DNA from: Bhargavaea changchunensis
GTDB lineage: Bacteria; Bacillota; Bacilli; Bacillales_A; Planococcaceae
Direction: 5' to 3'
NCBI RefSeq assembly: GCF_042665595.1
Contig: NZ_JBHTCT010000012.1
Coordinates: 1-64,000 of the forward strand
Length of the DNA: 64,000 nt
Each line of letters begins with the position of its first letter. The first letter of the stretch is position 1. The notes under the pieces are model-generated. The model was not told the origin of the DNA. It searched no databases and saw only the letters and a list, made by a program, of their open reading frames with translations. Below are positions 34,695 through 44,131 of this stretch, in pieces. Position numbers and translations under genes: made by a program.

Positions 34695-35234
34695 TCACGC
34701 TTCATCCGTCAAAAAGCCGTGCTCCCTGAGCGCCTGCTCCGCGCGGTCGAGGATTTCCTCGCTGTCCGCGGTGATGGTGTGAAGGTGAGGGCCGCCGGTC
34801 AGCTCAAGCAGGAGCGGCGAGCCCGTCTCATTCAGCCGGGTGACGAACTGTCCCACGTCATGCCGGTTATTGACCATGATGGCAGCATTGAGTTCTCCGT
34901 AAACCGGATGCTCCACTGTGACATCACGGACCGAAGCACCCGCATCCACAATCAGATTCAGCTCTTTTTCCGTCTGATCCGGCGTGTGGGTGCAGGCAAT
35001 TTTTCTCGACAGGAGCCCCTGTCGCTCCGGCGCTTCGCTTCCGAGGTGGACATATCCGGAACTCGTCGCCATAATGGATTCCCCATGCGCCTTGAGTAGG
35101 GTGATATCCCCTACGATGACCTGTCGGCTCACACCGCATATTTTCGCCAGTTCTGCGCCTTTGATCGGGCGTCCGCTGTCTTTCAGTTTCTTGAGGATCA
35201 GATCCCTCCGCTCGTCCCCCTTCAACTTTTCCAT
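34695..35234 (-). CDS. niaR: Niacin-responsive transcriptional repressor NiaR
   Basis: 179 aa from MEKLKGDERRD, with GGAAGGAG upstream; the frame extends further but without a start signal. An N-terminal HTH_11-type winged helix (GAELAKICGVSRQVIVGDIT, about 23-42) and a 3H domain with conserved His residues (CTHTPDQTEKEL, EHPVYGEL, GGPHLHTI) that binds metal and nicotinate. It represses NAD synthesis and niacin uptake genes; none of its targets is adjacent here. Confidence 0.9.
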   Translation of the reverse strand: MEKLKGDERRDLILKKLKDSGRPIKGAELAKICGVSRQVIVGDITLLKAHGESIMATSSGYVHLGSEAPERQGLLSRKIACTHTPDQTEKELNLIVDAGASVRDVTVEHPVYGELNAAIMVNNRHDVGQFVTRLNETGSPLLLELTGGPHLHTITADSEEILDRAEQALREHGFLTDEA

Positions 35235-35283
35235 GGGCTTCGACTCCTTCCCGTCATAACTGCTGTTCGTTTTCTCATAGCTT

Positions 35284-35312
35284 ATTGTGAAGACGTCCTC
35301 GGAGTCTGTCAA
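35284..35312 (-). promoter_or_regulatory. Probable niaR promoter
   Basis: Reading the minus strand, TTGACA (35312-35307), a 17-nt spacer and CACAAT (35289-35284). The -10 is imperfect. Confidence 0.45.
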
Positions 35313-35373
35313 AGTTTCAGTGTCATCGCCCAGTGCGGGTTCATACGCTATACCGATGGAAGGGGGAGAAGCA

Positions 35374-36531
35374 ATGCACGTGCACATTGTGCAGAAAGGG
35401 GATACCCTCTGGAAAATCTCCAGGCAGTACGGGGTTCCCTTCGAAGAAGTAAAACGGCTCAATGCCCATCTGGCAAATCCGGACTACATCGTGCCGGGGA
35501 TGAAGATCTTCCTGCCTGATCACGCGAAGAAGGGCAAGGGCCAGCCGCCGGCAGAACACCCGTACAAAGATGGTCGCCCGAAAAAGCCGGTGAGGGAAAA
35601 GAAGGAAATGGAATCGTCGGAACTGACGCCTGCTCCGCCACCGCCGCCGATGAAGAAGCCTGCGCCAAAACCGGCACCTCCAAAACCGGCACCAAAGCCG
35701 GCGCCGCCAAAGCCTGCTCCAAAACCGGTTCCAAAGCCAGCGCCGAAACCGAAACCGGCCCCGATGCCAGCACCGCCGCCAATGATGCCTATCGAAGAAT
35801 CACCGATGGCACCGCCACCGCCACCGCCGCCACCTCCAATGAAAGAAGAGTCGCCGATGGCACCGCCTCCGGTCATGCCGGAAATGGAAATGCCGCCGAT
35901 GCAGCAACCATGTCCACCCGAGAAGGAGGCGGCCATTCCAATGATGATGCCATTCTGCTGCATGCCGGTGTTTGATATGTGTTGCCAGATGTGCGGCCAT
36001 ATGCCGACTCATCATCACATGATGCATCACCCTCACATGATGCATCACCCTCACATGATGCATCACCCTCACATGATGCAGCCGTATCCTCAGATGGAAC
36101 ATTATCCGCAGGCACAGCCGTATCCTGCGATGCCGCAGATGCCGGCAGCACCTGGCTACACACTGCCGATAGCGGAAGGGATGCCGGAATACGCCATGCC
36201 GGCGGAACAAGAATCGCCTGAACGCGGCTGGAAGATGGAAGAATCAAGTTCTTGTTCGTCCTCACTGGATGTGTACATGGGCAGCCGGCAGGAACAGGAA
36301 TCTCCAATGGACGAAGAGCTGCACGTGCCTCAGGCACCGATGCATATGTATCCGGCGGAGTCTCAGGGTGACTGCGGATGCGGTGGCGGGTCTGCCGTGC
36401 CGTACGCTGTTCAGGCCGCAGCCTGGCCATATTGGCCGCAGCCAGGTTTCCAACCTTATCCGGGCCAGGGCCACCATCACGGACATTCCTGCCACGTATG
36501 CGGGTCACCGTTCGGATACGGCGGCTACTGA
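35374..36531 (+). CDS. safA: SafA-like LysM spore-coat assembly protein
   Basis: 385 aa from the ATG at 35374 (AAGGGGGAGAAGC upstream). A single LysM domain at residues 2-46 (VQKGDTLWKISRQYGVPFEE) would bind cortex peptidoglycan. It is followed by KPAPKPAPP-type Pro/Lys repeats (about 85-175), a Pro/Met-rich part, a His/Met repeat MMHHPH (three copies, about 215-235), Cys pairs and a Gly/His/Tyr-rich end. SafA organises the inner coat. The His/Met stretch is not a feature I associate with B. subtilis SafA and could bind metal. Position after niaR matches B. subtilis. Confidence 0.75.
   Translation: MHVHIVQKGDTLWKISRQYGVPFEEVKRLNAHLANPDYIVPGMKIFLPDHAKKGKGQPPAEHPYKDGRPKKPVREKKEMESSELTPAPPPPPMKKPAPKPAPPKPAPKPAPPKPAPKPVPKPAPKPKPAPMPAPPPMMPIEESPMAPPPPPPPPPMKEESPMAPPPVMPEMEMPPMQQPCPPEKEAAIPMMMPFCCMPVFDMCCQMCGHMPTHHHMMHHPHMMHHPHMMHHPHMMQPYPQMEHYPQAQPYPAMPQMPAAPGYTLPIAEGMPEYAMPAEQESPERGWKMEESSSCSSSLDVYMGSRQEQESPMDEELHVPQAPMHMYPAESQGDCGCGGGSAVPYAVQAAAWPYWPQPGFQPYPGQGHHHGHSCHVCGSPFGYGGY
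36018..36071 (+). repeat. Three 18-bp in-frame repeats inside the safA-like gene
   Basis: The unit CATGATGCATCACCCTCA occurs three times in a row and encodes the His/Met hexapeptide repeat. Such identical copies can expand or contract by slippage. Confidence 0.85.
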
Positions 36532-36537
36532 TAATCC

Positions 36538-37410
36538 ATGACTGCCGGGGGCAACATCCGACAGATCAAGCAGAACGTCTGGAAATGGGATGTGGGCGGA
36601 AAGCGGTATTCGCTGAAGAAATATGATTCCGCCCATCAGGCACGCAAGGTGCGGCGAATCCATGATGAGCTTGAGAATATCGGATTCCCGCATATCCTGC
36701 CGATCATCGGTTCTGCAGATGAACGGGCGGTCATCCAGCCTTGGCTTGACCGCGCCAGGCCTGCCGACTATTCAAGCAGGACAGGGAGGGAACGGACGCT
36801 CTCCGTTCTCCGTACGCTGCATGAGACATCAGAAAAGGTGAACTGGGAAAGCACCGGTGTGCTCTACCGATATCCGCTGATTGCCAAATGGGAAGATCGG
36901 CTGGCAAAATTCCGCAACCAGAAAAAGAAACTGGTCCCGCTGATCGGCAACCCGCACTATGACAGCATTATCTTTCACGCCGAGGAAGCACTCAGGAGCA
37001 TCCGGAAAACGTATGATCCGGAAGAGGATTGCACGCTTCTTCATGGAGACGTGGTCCACCACAACTTCCTGAAGGGTCCGGACGGAAAGTACGTCATGAT
37101 CGATTTTGACCTGGCCTGCACCGGTCCCGCCGGCACGGAAACTGCCCTTTGGATCCACCGCGTTCTGCCGCATGTGGACTTTAACCTGGACTATCTGTGC
37201 GGCGAGCAGCCGGAACTCGCCTCACTTTCCGCCTCTTCGTTCAATCTGCTGCTTTATCCGAATGAACTGCTCAGGGAATGGCTCTACTTGCTGTCCCTGG
37301 AAGAAGACAAACAAAACCAACTGAAAGTGAAGCTGGACCGGTTCACGGACAAAGCACTGTCCGCCTGGATCCCGCTCTGCTATCAGGTATCAAAACGAGC
37401 CAATCATTGA
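36538..37410 (+). CDS. Aminoglycoside phosphotransferase-fold protein (CotS/YsxE-like)
   Basis: 290 aa of the APH/choline-kinase fold. The catalytic loop is LLHGDVVHHNF (HGDxxxxN) near 180 and the metal-binding motif IDFD near 200. Related proteins CotS, CotI and YsxE are spore coat components in Bacillus. It begins 6 bp after the safA-like stop and ends at a strong hairpin, so it is likely co-expressed with the coat protein in the mother cell (inference). Substrate unknown. Confidence 0.65.
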   Translation: MTAGGNIRQIKQNVWKWDVGGKRYSLKKYDSAHQARKVRRIHDELENIGFPHILPIIGSADERAVIQPWLDRARPADYSSRTGRERTLSVLRTLHETSEKVNWESTGVLYRYPLIAKWEDRLAKFRNQKKKLVPLIGNPHYDSIIFHAEEALRSIRKTYDPEEDCTLLHGDVVHHNFLKGPDGKYVMIDFDLACTGPAGTETALWIHRVLPHVDFNLDYLCGEQPELASLSASSFNLLLYPNELLREWLYLLSLEEDKQNQLKVKLDRFTDKALSAWIPLCYQVSKRANH

Positions 37411-37419
37411 TCGGTCATT

Positions 37420-37460
37420 GCCGCGGATCTCCCAAACTAAAGGGAGATCTGCGGCATCTT
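37420..37460 (+). terminator. Terminator after the safA operon
   Basis: GCCGCGGATCTCCC (37420-37433) and GGGAGATCTGCGGC (37442-37455) form a 14-bp stem; the T-run behind it is weak. Confidence 0.75.
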
Positions 37461-37544
37461 TGCGTACTGGAACCATAGAAAACAAATATTTTTATTATGT
37501 AAACAACCATGGCACCCCTCCTGATGCGGGGATGCGAACATGTA

Positions 37545-37553
37545 TGCTATAAT
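37545..37553 (+). promoter_or_regulatory. ruvA extended -10 promoter
   Basis: TGCTATAAT (TG at 37545, TATAAT 37548-37553) is an extended -10 without a recognisable -35, 30 bp before ruvA. Confidence 0.6.
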
Positions 37554-37583
37554 CTACTCATTGCGGCAGAGGGGGAAGACGGC

Positions 37584-38189
37584 TTGTACGATTACATAAA
37601 AGGGCGCATCACAAGGGTGACGCCCGAGTATATAACGGTTGAACAAGGCGGCATCGGCTATCAGGTGATCACGCCCAATCCGTATGCATTCCATGCAGAT
37701 GAAGAAAAGCAGGTTTTCACACATCTCCATGTAAGGGAAGATGTGATGCAGCTGATCGGTTTCCAGGCCCCGGAGCAGCGGGAACTGTTCAGGAAGCTGA
37801 TCACCGTATCCGGCATCGGGCCCAAAGGGGCACTGGCAATCCTTGCCGGCGGGATGACCGCACAGGTTGTCGCCGCCATCGAGGCGGAAGATGAGAAGTT
37901 CCTCGTCAGATTCCCCGGTGTCGGGAAAAAGACCGCCCGGCAGATCATCCTGGATCTGAAGGGGAAACTGGACGGAGTGACGGATGAAGTCGTCTTCATG
38001 ACGGAAACGGATCCTGAACCGTCACTGGACTCCAATCACGATCTTGAGGAAGCGATGCTTGCACTGACCGCGCTCGGCTATTCGGAGCGGGAGCTCAGCA
38101 AGATCCGTCCCAAGCTCGACAAAGAGACACTGGATCATACGGAAGCTTATATGAAGCGGGCGCTGGCGCTTCTCCTGAAGCAGGGTTAA
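37584..38189 (+). CDS. ruvA: Holliday junction-binding protein RuvA
   Basis: 201 aa from the TTG at 37584 (AGAGGGGGAAGACGGC upstream), matching the family start MYDYIKG. Helix-hairpin-helix motifs lie at about 70-130 (VSGIGPKGALAIL and FPGVGKKTARQIIL). It loads RuvB onto Holliday junctions. First of ruvA-ruvB-queA-tgt. Confidence 0.95.
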   Translation: MYDYIKGRITRVTPEYITVEQGGIGYQVITPNPYAFHADEEKQVFTHLHVREDVMQLIGFQAPEQRELFRKLITVSGIGPKGALAILAGGMTAQVVAAIEAEDEKFLVRFPGVGKKTARQIILDLKGKLDGVTDEVVFMTETDPEPSLDSNHDLEEAMLALTALGYSERELSKIRPKLDKETLDHTEAYMKRALALLLKQG

Positions 38190-38232
38190 ATGATGAACCG
38201 CTTTGAACAACATAAAGGAAAGGAGGGGGACT

Positions 38233-39252
38233 ATGGAAGAGCGGGTCATTTCAAGTGAAGCCTCGACATTTGACGACGGATTTGAGCAGACGCTGCGGCC
38301 ACAGCGTCTCGTCCAGTATATTGGCCAGGAAAGGGTCAAGCACAACCTCGGCATTTTCATCGAGGCGGCCAAGCAGCGGGAAGAAAGCCTGGACCATGTG
38401 CTCCTATACGGGCCTCCGGGTCTCGGCAAGACGACGCTCGCCTCGGTCATCGCAAATGAGATGGGTGTCAATTTCCGGACGACGAGCGGTCCCGCAATCG
38501 AGCGACCCGGTGACCTTGCAGCCATTGTCAGCTCGCTTGAGCCGGGGGATGTGCTGTTCATCGATGAAATCCACCGGCTGAGCCGCGCTGTCGAGGAAGT
38601 GCTGTATCCGGCAATGGAAGACTTTTGCCTCGACATTGTCGTCGGCAAGGGGCCTGAGGCAAGGTCGATCCGCTTCGACTTGCCTCCCTTCACGCTGATC
38701 GGTGCCACTACGAGGGCCGGCTCCCTGTCGGCCCCGCTGCGTGACCGGTTTGGTGTGCCGCTCCGGCTCGACTATTACGACCGTGCGGCGCTGGCGGAAA
38801 TTGTTGTGAGGAGTGCTGACATTTTCGGTGCCCCGATCACACGTGATGCGGCGGAAGAGATGGCGATGCGATCACGCGGCACTCCCCGGATTGCCAACCG
38901 CCTGCTCCGGCGCGTAAGGGATTTCGCCCAGGTGCGGGGCAACGGGGAGATTACGCTCCCGACCGCACAGGAAGCGCTGGAACTGCTTCAGGTCGATTCT
39001 CACGGCCTGGACAGCATTGACCACAAGCTGCTCCTTTCCATGATCGAGCGGTTCCGCGGCGGCCCTGTCGGCCTCGACACAATCGCCGCGAGCATCGGTG
39101 AAGAATCGGCCACGATTGAAGATGTTTATGAACCCTACCTGCTGCAGGTCGGTTTCCTGCAGCGGACACCACGCGGGCGTGTGGTCACGCCGCGTGCCTA
39201 TGAACATTTCGGCATGGACATGCCGGACGACGGAAGAAGGAACCCATCATGA
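38233..39252 (+). CDS. ruvB: Holliday junction helicase RuvB
   Basis: 339 aa from the ATG at 38233 (AAAGGAGGGGGACT upstream). AAA+ domain with Walker A GPPGLGKTTLA near 60, Walker B LFIDEIHRL and sensor 1 GATTRAG; C-terminal winged helix. Branch-migration motor. Overlaps queA by 4 bp. Confidence 0.97.
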   Translation: MEERVISSEASTFDDGFEQTLRPQRLVQYIGQERVKHNLGIFIEAAKQREESLDHVLLYGPPGLGKTTLASVIANEMGVNFRTTSGPAIERPGDLAAIVSSLEPGDVLFIDEIHRLSRAVEEVLYPAMEDFCLDIVVGKGPEARSIRFDLPPFTLIGATTRAGSLSAPLRDRFGVPLRLDYYDRAALAEIVVRSADIFGAPITRDAAEEMAMRSRGTPRIANRLLRRVRDFAQVRGNGEITLPTAQEALELLQVDSHGLDSIDHKLLLSMIERFRGGPVGLDTIAASIGEESATIEDVYEPYLLQVGFLQRTPRGRVVTPRAYEHFGMDMPDDGRRNPS

Positions 39253-40301
39253 ATGTAGAAGATTTTGATTTTCGTCTGCCGGAGGAATTGATCGCGCAAA
39301 CTCCGCTTAAAGAGCGGACGGCATCCCGGCTGCTCGTCGTGGATCGCGAAACCGGCGGATTCGAGGATAGGAAGTTTTCCGATATACTTGAGTACTTTGA
39401 ACCGGGCGACTGCCTTGTTCTCAACGATACAAAAGTTCTGCCCGCACGTCTTCTGGGTACGAAGGAAGAAACCGGGGCAGCGATCGAAGTGCTGCTTCTG
39501 ACAGACAAGGGCGGAGACGAGTGGGAAACACTCGTCAAGCCGGCCAAACGCGTGAAGCTCGGCACAGTCATCACATTTGGTGACGGGCTGCTCAAGGCGG
39601 AGTGCACCGGAACAGGCGACCATGGCGGACGGACGTTCAAGTTCAGCTATGAGGGTATCTTCTATGAAGTGCTCGACCGGCTGGGCGAAATGCCGCTGCC
39701 CCCTTATATCCACGAAAAACTGGATGACCGGGACCGCTACCAGACTGTTTTTGCAAAGGAACGCGGCTCGGCGGCTGCGCCTACTGCAGGTCTCCACTTC
39801 ACGGAGGAACTGCTGGACAAGATCCGGGAAAAAGGAGTCGAGATCGTCTTCATCACACTCCACGTCGGGCTTGGCACGTTCCGCCCGGTGAGCGTCGATA
39901 CAATCGAAAACCACGAGATGCATTCGGAGTATTACTGTGTTTCTGAAGAAGCTGCCGCTGCAATCCGGAAGACGAAGGAGTCAGGCGGCCGGGTCATCGC
40001 CGTCGGTACAACATCGACACGCACGCTTGAAACAATCGCCTCCGAACATGGCGGCGATGTCGTCGCCGCCGGCGGCTGGACATCGATTTTCATTTATCCG
40101 GGCTATGAATACAAGGCGATCGACGGGCTCATCACCAACTTCCACCTGCCGAAATCGACCCTGATCATGCTCGTGTCCGCCTTTTCGTCCCGTGAGATCA
40201 TCCTGAATGCATACAGGCATGCGGTGGACGAGCGTTACCGGTTCTTCAGCTTCGGTGACGCGATGTTCCTGAAGCCTCCAAAGAAAGGGAGAAACGAATG
40301 A
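39249..40301 (+). CDS. queA: S-adenosylmethionine:tRNA ribosyltransferase-isomerase QueA
   Basis: 350 aa; DFRLPEELIAQTPL at the start, RLLGTKEETGAAIEVLLL and GLHFTEELL are family hallmarks. It makes epoxyqueuosine in tRNA after Tgt inserts preQ1. Overlaps ruvB and tgt by 4 bp each. Confidence 0.96.
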   Translation: MNVEDFDFRLPEELIAQTPLKERTASRLLVVDRETGGFEDRKFSDILEYFEPGDCLVLNDTKVLPARLLGTKEETGAAIEVLLLTDKGGDEWETLVKPAKRVKLGTVITFGDGLLKAECTGTGDHGGRTFKFSYEGIFYEVLDRLGEMPLPPYIHEKLDDRDRYQTVFAKERGSAAAPTAGLHFTEELLDKIREKGVEIVFITLHVGLGTFRPVSVDTIENHEMHSEYYCVSEEAAAAIRKTKESGGRVIAVGTTSTRTLETIASEHGGDVVAAGGWTSIFIYPGYEYKAIDGLITNFHLPKSTLIMLVSAFSSREIILNAYRHAVDERYRFFSFGDAMFLKPPKKGRNE

Positions 40302-41440
40302 CTCCAGCGATCACCTATGAACTGATCAAAAAAGACAAGCAGACGGGCGCGCGGCTCGGCATCGTGCATACGCCGCACGGTTCGTTCGAGACACCGGCGT
40401 TCATGCCGGTCGGCACGCAGGCGACCGTCAAGACGATGTCTCCGGAAGAACTTAAAGAAATGAAAGCAGGCATCATCCTGAGCAACACGTACCATCTGTG
40501 GCTCCGGCCGGGCCATGACATCATCAGAGAGGCGGGCGGCCTCCACAAGTTCATGAACTGGGACCGGGCTATCCTGACCGATTCCGGCGGGTTCCAGGTT
40601 TTCTCGCTGAGCGACATGCGCAAGATCGAGGAGGAGGGCGTCCATTTCCGCCACCATCTCGATGGAAGCAAGCTGTTCCTGAGCCCCGAAAAAGCGATGG
40701 AGATCCAGAATGCGCTCGGCTCGGATATCATGATGGCATTCGATGAGTGCCCGCCGTACCCGGCATCCCATGAGTACATGAAGGCCAGTGTCGAGCGGAC
40801 ATCCCGCTGGGCGGAGCGTTGCCTGGAGGCCCACACACGACCGGAAGACCAGGGGCTGTTCGGCATTGTGCAGGGCGGCGAGTATGAAGACCTGCGCCGT
40901 CAGAGCGTTCAGGACCTCACCTCGCTCGATTTCCCGGGTTACGCAGTCGGCGGACTCTCAGTCGGAGAGCCCAAGGACGTTATGAACCGGGTGCTCGACT
41001 TCACGACGCCGCTTCTTCCGGAAAACAAGCCTCGCTATCTGATGGGCGTCGGTTCACCGGATGCGCTTATCGACGGATCGATCCGCGGCATCGACATGTT
41101 CGACTGTGTGCTGCCGACCCGGATCGCCCGCAACGGAACACTCATGACGAGTGAAGGGCGTCTCGTTGTCAAGAATGCGAAGTTTGCTCGCGATTTTCGG
41201 CCGCTGGACGAGAATTGCGACTGCTATGTATGCCAAAATTACAGCCGCGCCTACATCCGCCATCTGATCAAGGCGGAAGAATCGTTCGGCATCCGGCTGA
41301 CGTCTTACCACAATCTGTACTTCCTCATGAATCTTATGGAACAGGTCCGGCAGTCGATCCGCGAAGACCGGCTCGGCGATTTCCGTGAAGAGTTCTTTGA
41401 ACAGTATGGATACAACAAACCAAATGCAAAAAACTTCTGA
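40298..41440 (+). CDS. tgt: Queuine tRNA-ribosyltransferase
   Basis: 380 aa TIM barrel; DSGGFQVFSL carries a catalytic Asp, and CDCYVCQNYSRAYIRHL is the zinc site. It exchanges guanine 34 for preQ1 in GUN-anticodon tRNAs. Coupled to queA. Confidence 0.97.
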   Translation: MTPAITYELIKKDKQTGARLGIVHTPHGSFETPAFMPVGTQATVKTMSPEELKEMKAGIILSNTYHLWLRPGHDIIREAGGLHKFMNWDRAILTDSGGFQVFSLSDMRKIEEEGVHFRHHLDGSKLFLSPEKAMEIQNALGSDIMMAFDECPPYPASHEYMKASVERTSRWAERCLEAHTRPEDQGLFGIVQGGEYEDLRRQSVQDLTSLDFPGYAVGGLSVGEPKDVMNRVLDFTTPLLPENKPRYLMGVGSPDALIDGSIRGIDMFDCVLPTRIARNGTLMTSEGRLVVKNAKFARDFRPLDENCDCYVCQNYSRAYIRHLIKAEESFGIRLTSYHNLYFLMNLMEQVRQSIREDRLGDFREEFFEQYGYNKPNAKNF

Positions 41441-41479
41441 AGCTTGTATACTTGTACCATACAGAAAGGGGGAAAATAA

Positions 41480-41740
41480 ATGGAAACATTAGTAGCCCTG
41501 TTGCCGCTGATCCTTATGTTCGCTGTTATGTGGTTCTTCCTGATCCGCCCGGCGCAGAAGCGGCAGAAAGCAACACAGCAAATGCAAAATGAACTCCAGC
41601 GCGGCGACAAAGTCGTCACGATCGGCGGCCTCCACGGCACGATCGATGCAGTTGATGACGCGACCGTATTCCTGAAATGCTCCGACGGATCCCGTCTCCA
41701 GTTCGAACGTGCGGCAGTCGGCCGTGTGCTCGACAACTGA
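41480..41740 (+). CDS. yajC: Preprotein translocase subunit YajC
   Basis: 86 aa; one N-terminal membrane helix (about 6-24) then FLIRPAQKRQKATQQMQNEL and a small beta domain (KVVTIGGLHGTI). It binds SecDF. AAAGGGGGAAAATAA precedes the ATG. Confidence 0.94.
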   Translation: METLVALLPLILMFAVMWFFLIRPAQKRQKATQQMQNELQRGDKVVTIGGLHGTIDAVDDATVFLKCSDGSRLQFERAAVGRVLDN

Positions 41741-41752
41741 TCCGTTTAAATG

Positions 41753-41795
41753 ACCGCAGGCACAGCGGGTTTTTCCGCCGTGCCTGCGGTTTTTG
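41753..41795 (+). terminator. Terminator after yajC
   Basis: ACCGCAGGCAC (41753-41763) pairs with GTGCCTGCGGT (41780-41790) followed by TTTTT. Confidence 0.9.
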
Positions 41796-41881
41796 TGTGC
41801 CGTTAGCTTCGTTTTAATGTCCGAAGACCGGTGAATGTTTCGCATGACGTTGTCCATACTGAGCAGGAAAAGAGGTGCATC

Positions 41882-42523
41882 ATGGAAGATTTTCTGACAG
41901 TGGTATGGCGGACAGTTTTCCTGTATGTGATGCTCATCGTCGTGCTTCGGCTGATGGGAAAGCGGGAGCTCGGGGAACTTAGCGTAGTCGACCTTGTAAT
42001 CTCCGTCCTCATGGCCGAAGTGGCCGCCTTTGCACTGGATGATCCGGACAGCCCCATCTTTCTCGCCATCCTGCCGATAATCGTTTTGCTGATCATTCAG
42101 GTCACTGCGTCCTATTTCTCCCTCAAAAGCAAAAAGTTCCGGGATGTCGTCGAGGGAGACCCGGCGGTCATCATCCGGAACGGAGTGATCGAGGAACAGA
42201 ATATGAGAAAGCAGCGATACAATATCGATGACCTGCTCCAGCAACTTCGGGAGCAGCAGGTGGCTTCTGTACGCAATGTGGCTTATGCCTTTCTTGAGCC
42301 AAGCGGAAATCTGGCGGTATTTGAAAAAGGCAGTGACAAGCCGATCCTCCCGCTGATCTCGGACGGCGTGATCCAGATTGAACATCTTCCCCTGATCGGC
42401 AAGGACCTGGACTGGCTGATGAACGAACTATCGGATGCCGGGTACAGCGGTCCTGAACAAATCTTTTTCTGCGCCCTTGACAAGGACGGGATCCATATCC
42501 AGGAAAAGGGCAGGAATGGCTAG
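41882..42523 (+). CDS. DUF421 (YetF-family) membrane protein
   Basis: 213 aa from the ATG at 41882 (AAAAGAGGTGCATC upstream). Three membrane helices in the first 80 residues with the family motif LRLMGKRELGELSVVDLVISV, then a cytoplasmic DUF421 domain (FRDVVEGDPAVIIRNGVI). Several YetF-type proteins are sporulation-linked, but molecular function is unknown. It is convergent with spoVB, the stops being three bases apart. Confidence 0.85.
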   Translation: MEDFLTVVWRTVFLYVMLIVVLRLMGKRELGELSVVDLVISVLMAEVAAFALDDPDSPIFLAILPIIVLLIIQVTASYFSLKSKKFRDVVEGDPAVIIRNGVIEEQNMRKQRYNIDDLLQQLREQQVASVRNVAYAFLEPSGNLAVFEKGSDKPILPLISDGVIQIEHLPLIGKDLDWLMNELSDAGYSGPEQIFFCALDKDGIHIQEKGRNG

Positions 42524-42526
42524 CCG

Positions 42527-44038
42527 TCAGAAGCGCTTGGCAAGCTTGCGGACAGTCCGGAGATCAGACAGCCGGAAATACCGGAAAAGTACGAGCAATA
42601 CCAGAAGGAAGGCAGAAGTGACGACGATGTCGCCGAGCATCCCGAACGGCACTTCCTCGATCAGGAGCGGCCGGGCGACGACTGTCAGGATAAAGGTCAA
42701 ATATGGAATGATGAACATTGTGAAGCCGGTGGAGGCCTCCCGCTTTTTGCGCAGTGTCGCGATATGGAGGAACGATGTCACGAGCACACCAAAACCGATG
42801 GCCATGACAGCTCCCGCTTCCTGAAGACCCGGCTGCGAGGCCAGGACGAACATGACGAGAAGTTTGCCGATTCCTCCGTACACGGAGTTCATCATGGCGG
42901 CCTTTGCTTCCTGCATCGCCTGCAGGATGGAGTGGAGCGGGCCCTGGATATAATAGAAGAAGAAAATCGGTGCAAGCATCAGCATGTATGCACCGCCGTC
43001 CGAGATGTGGAACAGCTTGACCGCCATTTCCTCTCCGTGAAGGAAAAACACGGCGGCGGCTACGCTTCCCGTGATTGCGGAAATCCGGAGCGACAGATGA
43101 ATCCTCTCCCGAAGAAGACGGATGTCGTTCAGTGCCGCGGCACTGGACACGGCGGGCACGAGGACGACAGAGAGTGCATGAGAGATAAAAGCGGGGAACA
43201 GCAGCAATGGGATCAAGACACCCGAGATGACCCCATACAGCGATGTTGCTGCCGTCACGCCGATTCCGGCCATGCCAAGTGCACGGATAAAGACGATCGG
43301 CTCGAGGAACCAGGTGAACGAACCGAAAAGACGGCTTCCTGAGGACGGGAGGGAGACGGAAAGGATCGGCCGGAGGGGATACAGCCCTTTCGGCTTTTCG
43401 TTTTTGGTCCGCTTGACCTGACGGTACTTGATGTACAGGTAAAGCAATGTCGCGACTTCGGCTGCGCCGGTGATGGCCATTGCATAACCTGCAGTCAAAG
43501 CAGGGCGGGACGGGTCAGCGAATATCGGAAGAAGAAAGCTGATGAGGGCGATCCGGACCGTCTGCTCCAGAATTTGTGACCAGGCTGTCTCCTCAATCCG
43601 GGCAATACCCTGGAAATACCCTCTGATCAGTCCTGATGCGGTCGCTATCGGCAAAGCGGCCATCGAGATGTACAGGACGACAGAAGTCTCCGGATTTCCG
43701 AGAAGCGTCCCTGACAAATAAGGAACGCCCAGGATGAGCAGCGGGAGGAGGACGACGGATGCAGCGACGGATAATATGACCGATGTTCGCATGACTTGCT
43801 GGAGGCCGTTCCTCTCACCTTTTGCGTGCAGTTCGGCGACCACTTTGGCAACACCGATCGGCAGGCCGAGCTGGATCAGGGCAAGGAAAAAGATGAACGC
43901 CGGATAGGCGGTCATGTAAGTGCCGACCGCTTCTTCCCCCGCAACCCGCATAAACTGCATCCGGTAGATGAATCCGAAAAACTTGGACAGGAAGACCGCG
44001 CCCATCAGAATGATGGTGCCCCGGAAAAATGTCGACAC
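42527..44038 (-). CDS. spoVB: SpoVB-family oligosaccharide/lipid II flippase-like protein
   Basis: About 503 aa, some 14 membrane segments, MATE/MurJ superfamily. GAVFLSKFFGFIYRMQFMRV at the N-terminus and AYPAFIFFLALIQLGLPIGVA are typical of SpoVB, required for spore cortex synthesis. I prefer the GTG at 44038 (AGAAGGA at good distance) over the GTG at 44047. SpoVB-family paralogues such as YtgP/MurJ are possible alternatives; the position next to comN and secDF matches B. subtilis spoVB. Confidence 0.82.
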   Translation of the reverse strand: MSTFFRGTIILMGAVFLSKFFGFIYRMQFMRVAGEEAVGTYMTAYPAFIFFLALIQLGLPIGVAKVVAELHAKGERNGLQQVMRTSVILSVAASVVLLPLLILGVPYLSGTLLGNPETSVVLYISMAALPIATASGLIRGYFQGIARIEETAWSQILEQTVRIALISFLLPIFADPSRPALTAGYAMAITGAAEVATLLYLYIKYRQVKRTKNEKPKGLYPLRPILSVSLPSSGSRLFGSFTWFLEPIVFIRALGMAGIGVTAATSLYGVISGVLIPLLLFPAFISHALSVVLVPAVSSAAALNDIRLLRERIHLSLRISAITGSVAAAVFFLHGEEMAVKLFHISDGGAYMLMLAPIFFFYYIQGPLHSILQAMQEAKAAMMNSVYGGIGKLLVMFVLASQPGLQEAGAVMAIGFGVLVTSFLHIATLRKKREASTGFTMFIIPYLTFILTVVARPLLIEEVPFGMLGDIVVTSAFLLVLLVLFRYFRLSDLRTVRKLAKRF

Positions 44039-44131
44039 ATTGAACACTTCCTTCTCATGTTAGCCGAAATCTTATACAATATCCGTATGCGGGAGCAAGG
44101 GCCCGTACGACTCACGGAGAGGATGTGCAAC

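Noticed and set aside
35520..35963. Minus-strand Gly-rich frame opposite the safA-like gene
   Set aside because: Mirror of the Pro-rich codons of the real gene; no start signal.
36538..37410. Aminoglycoside resistance gene
   Set aside because: The fold is shared, but the neighbours are spore coat genes and related coat proteins have the same fold; no support for antibiotic modification.
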